Source: Microbacterium sp. KUDC0406
GTDB taxonomy: Bacteria > Actinomycetota > Actinomycetes > Actinomycetales > Microbacteriaceae
Reading direction: 5' to 3'
DNA length: 64,000 nt
Assembly: GCF_021582875.1 (NCBI RefSeq)
Contig: NZ_CP091138.1
Coordinates: 434,001-498,000 of the forward strand
Numbering within the stretch: the stretch's first letter is position 1; every line of letters starts with the position of its first letter. Below are positions 62,163-64,000 of the stretch, in pieces. The translations under genes and the position numbers were made by a program. Below the pieces are notes generated by a model, which saw only the letters and a list, made by a program, of their open reading frames with translations, did no database searches and was not told the origin of the DNA.

Positions 62163-62561
62163 ATGACCGACATCGACTGGGACGAGCTCCGCCAGGTCGC
62201 CACCGAGGCGACGGCGCACGCGTATGTGCCGTACTCCCGATACCGGGTGGGGGCGGCGGCGCTCGTCGACGACGGCCGGATCGTCGCCGGCTGCAACGTC
62301 GAGAACGCCTCGTACGGGGTGACGCTGTGCGCGGAGTGCGCGATGGTGGGTGATCTGCACATGTCCGGCGGCGGCAAGCTCGTCGCGTTCGTCTGCGTGA
62401 ACGGCGAGGGCAAGACGATCATGCCGTGCGGCCGGTGCCGTCAGCTGCTGTTCGAGCACGCCACCCCCGGAATGCTGCTCGAGACGGTCTCGGGCATCCG
62501 AACGATCGACGAGGTGCTGCCGGACGCGTTCGGTCCGAGAGACCTGGAGGACGCCCGATGA
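62163..62561 (+). CDS. cdd: Cytidine deaminase
   Basis: This 132-residue zinc enzyme deaminates cytidine and deoxycytidine to uridine and deoxyuridine. It has YVPYSRYRVGAAALVDDGRI and GCNVENASYGVTLCAECAMV with zinc Cys and catalytic Glu, and MPCGRCRQLLFE with the other two zinc Cys. AGGAGG precedes ATG 62163. The stop overlaps the deoA start (ATGA). It follows the nucleoside importer, so imported cytidine enters the pyrimidine salvage path directly. Confidence 0.95.
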   Translation: MTDIDWDELRQVATEATAHAYVPYSRYRVGAAALVDDGRIVAGCNVENASYGVTLCAECAMVGDLHMSGGGKLVAFVCVNGEGKTIMPCGRCRQLLFEHATPGMLLETVSGIRTIDEVLPDAFGPRDLEDAR

Positions 62562-63853
62562 GCGCTGTGGAGCCGTTCGACGCCGTCGACGTCATCCGCG
62601 CGAAGCGCGACGGCGGCGCGGTCCCCGAGGACGCACTGCGCTGGATGGTGGACGCCTACACCCGCGGCTACGTCTCCGATGCGCAGATGGCCTCGTTCGC
62701 GATGGCCGTGTTCCAGCGCGGCATGGAGCGTGACGAGATCCGGGTGCTCACCGACGCGATGATCGCGACGGGGGAGCGGATGAGCTTCGCCTCGCTCGGC
62801 AAGCGCACTGTCGACAAGCACTCCACCGGCGGTGTGGGCGACAAGATCACGCTGCCGCTCGCCCCGCTGGTCGCGGTGTTCGGCGTGGCGGTGCCTCAGC
62901 TCTCGGGTCGCGGCCTCGGCCACACCGGCGGCACGCTGGACAAGCTCGAGTCGATCCCCGGGTGGCGCGCGGCGCTCTCTAACGAGGAGATGTTCGCGCA
63001 GATGAAGTCCGACGTCGGCGCGGTGATCTGTGCCGCGGGCTCGGGGCTGGCTCCCGCGGACAAGAAGCTGTACGCGCTGCGCGACGTCACCGGCACGGTG
63101 GAGGCGATCCCGCTGATCGCGTCCAGCATCATGTCGAAGAAGATCGCGGAGGGCACCGACGCACTCGTGCTGGACGTGAAGTTCGGCTCCGGCGCGTTCA
63201 TGCAGGACATCGACCGTGCCCGCGAACTGGCGCGCACGATGGTCGCGCTCGGCACCGACTCCGGTGTCGCCACGACCGCGCTGCTCACCGACATGAACGT
63301 GCCCCTCGGCCGCGCCATCGGCAACGCCAACGAGGTGCGCGAATCGGTCGAGGTGCTCGCCGGAGCCGGCCCGGCCGACATCCGCGAGCTCACCGTCGCG
63401 CTGGCGCGCGAGATGCTCGCACTGGCCGGACAGCCGGACGCCGACGTCGAGGCGGCCCTGGACGACGGCCGTGCGATGGATCAGTGGAACGCCATGATCC
63501 GCGCGCAGGACGGCGACCCGGATGCTGCGCTGCCGACCGCCCGCGAGACGCATGTCGTCACGGCGTCCCAGTCCGGCGTCGTGACGCGCATGGAGGCGCT
63601 GCCCTTCGGCATCGCCGCCTGGCGCCTCGGTGCGGGGAGGGCCCGTGCTGAGGACCCGGTCATCCACGCGGCCGGCATCGATCTGCACGTCAAGCCCGGC
63701 GAGGCTGTGGCCGCCGGACAGCCGGTGTTCACGCTCTCGGCGGAGGATCCGGCGCGGTTCGCCCGTGCCCTGGAGGCGCTGGAGGGTGCCTGGGAGGTCG
63801 GCGCCGAGGCCCCGGCGTCCGGCCCGCTGGTGCGCGAGCGCATCACCGCCTGA
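62558..63853 (+). CDS. deoA: Thymidine/pyrimidine-nucleoside phosphorylase
   Basis: This 431-residue enzyme splits thymidine or uridine with phosphate to base and (deoxy)ribose 1-phosphate. It has the family signature KHSTGGVGDKITLPLAPLVA (phosphate site, residues about 86-105), SGRGLGHTGGTLDKLESIPG (a class signature) and KKIAEGTDALVLDVKFGSGA. The C-terminal domain with HVKPGEAVAAGQPVFTLSA is complete. ATG 62558 overlaps the cdd stop. The proper name may be pyrimidine-nucleoside phosphorylase, as thymidine specificity cannot be read. Confidence 0.93.
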   Translation: MSAVEPFDAVDVIRAKRDGGAVPEDALRWMVDAYTRGYVSDAQMASFAMAVFQRGMERDEIRVLTDAMIATGERMSFASLGKRTVDKHSTGGVGDKITLPLAPLVAVFGVAVPQLSGRGLGHTGGTLDKLESIPGWRAALSNEEMFAQMKSDVGAVICAAGSGLAPADKKLYALRDVTGTVEAIPLIASSIMSKKIAEGTDALVLDVKFGSGAFMQDIDRARELARTMVALGTDSGVATTALLTDMNVPLGRAIGNANEVRESVEVLAGAGPADIRELTVALAREMLALAGQPDADVEAALDDGRAMDQWNAMIRAQDGDPDAALPTARETHVVTASQSGVVTRMEALPFGIAAWRLGAGRARAEDPVIHAAGIDLHVKPGEAVAAGQPVFTLSAEDPARFARALEALEGAWEVGAEAPASGPLVRERITA

Positions 63854-63893
63854 ACCCACGTCTCTCTGAACTGAACGCACACCTGGAGGACCG

Positions 63894-64000
63894 ATGACCA
63901 TCGACCAGAACGGCGACGTCCGCGTGCAGGGCGCCTCGCTGCGCGGCCTGCCCAAGGTTTCGCTGCACGACCACCTCGACGGCGGTGTGCGTCCGGAGAC
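63894..64000 (+). CDS. add: Adenosine deaminase, N-terminal part (runs off window)
   Basis: The first 35 codons are visible: MTIDQNGDVRVQGASLRGLP and then KVSLHDHLDGGVRPE. LPKVSLHDHLDGG carries the first His-x-His zinc ligands of adenosine deaminase. GGAGGACCG precedes ATG 63894. It lies 40 bases after deoA in the same direction and extends the nucleoside salvage operon to purines. The rest of the gene lies beyond the right edge. Confidence 0.88.
   Translation, partial: MTIDQNGDVRVQGASLRGLPKVSLHDHLDGGVRPE

Overview
The window is about 70% G+C, with tightly packed genes, Ala/Arg-rich proteins and many start codons placed 6-7 bases after a TANNNT hexamer. Gene order (rsmI - metG - tatD - rsmA - ispE; tRNA-Gln - glmU - prs; rplY - pth; sdhCDAB; a BMP-type nucleoside transporter followed by cdd, deoA and add) points to an actinobacterial chromosome, most likely Microbacteriaceae and probably Microbacterium. 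The placement is inferred from gene order and protein character, not from a search.

Layout. 1-6.3 kb: the end of rsmI, then an accessory block with a small P-loop kinase, a methyltransferase, and two paralogous small membrane proteins that bracket a nest of insertion sequences (an IS30-family transposase gene broken by both an IS256-family and an IS3-family element, each with a visible target duplication). 6.3-15.2 kb: metG, tatD, two MFS exporters/transporters, rsmA, an aldo-keto reductase and ispE. 15.2-22.2 kb: tandem and dispersed repeats, a YCII/SnoaL/DHFR-like trio, a copied fragment of an ABC-F gene, a ThrE-type exporter, the full ABC-F gene and a Na+/H+ antiporter. 22.2-30.3 kb: metQNI methionine uptake, a MarP-like membrane protease, an RluA-type pseudouridine synthase with a MarR regulator, tRNA-Gln, glmU and prs. 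30.3-35.8 kb: an FMN-binding lipoprotein, ApbE flavin transferase and an NqrB/RnfD-like membrane protein fused to a ferredoxin-reductase domain, which together look like an extracytosolic flavin electron-transfer module, followed by a convergent two-component system. 35.9-46.5 kb: a flavoprotein oxidase, gnd, and an IclR-associated sugar-acid cluster (3-hydroxyacid dehydrogenase, 2-hydroxyacid dehydrogenase, MHS transporter, 5-ketogluconate reductase-like SDR, FAA hydrolase, L-idonate dehydrogenase-like enzyme, gluconokinase). 46.3-56.6 kb: rplY, pth, trpS, xthA, a YihY-type protein, sdhBADC and manC. 56.7-64 kb: nucleoside uptake and salvage (BMP lipoprotein, ATPase, two permeases, cytidine deaminase, thymidine phosphorylase, start of adenosine deaminase).

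How the genes fit together. The sugar-acid cluster predicts L-idonate to 5-ketogluconate to gluconate to 6-phosphogluconate, with Gnd completing entry to the pentose phosphate pathway. A repeated operator-like sequence sits in front of two of its transcription units. The nucleoside cluster imports nucleosides and breaks them down. The flavin module would move electrons from cytosolic NAD(P)H to a lipoprotein-bound flavin outside the membrane.

Caution. At least nine single-base indels break otherwise complete genes, including the essential metG and trpS. The most economical reading is systematic sequencing error, so the frameshifted genes here should not be taken as true pseudogenes without read-level checks. 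The most unusual DNA-level signals are two families of dispersed palindromic repeats that occur between genes and also inside coding sequences, in frame.
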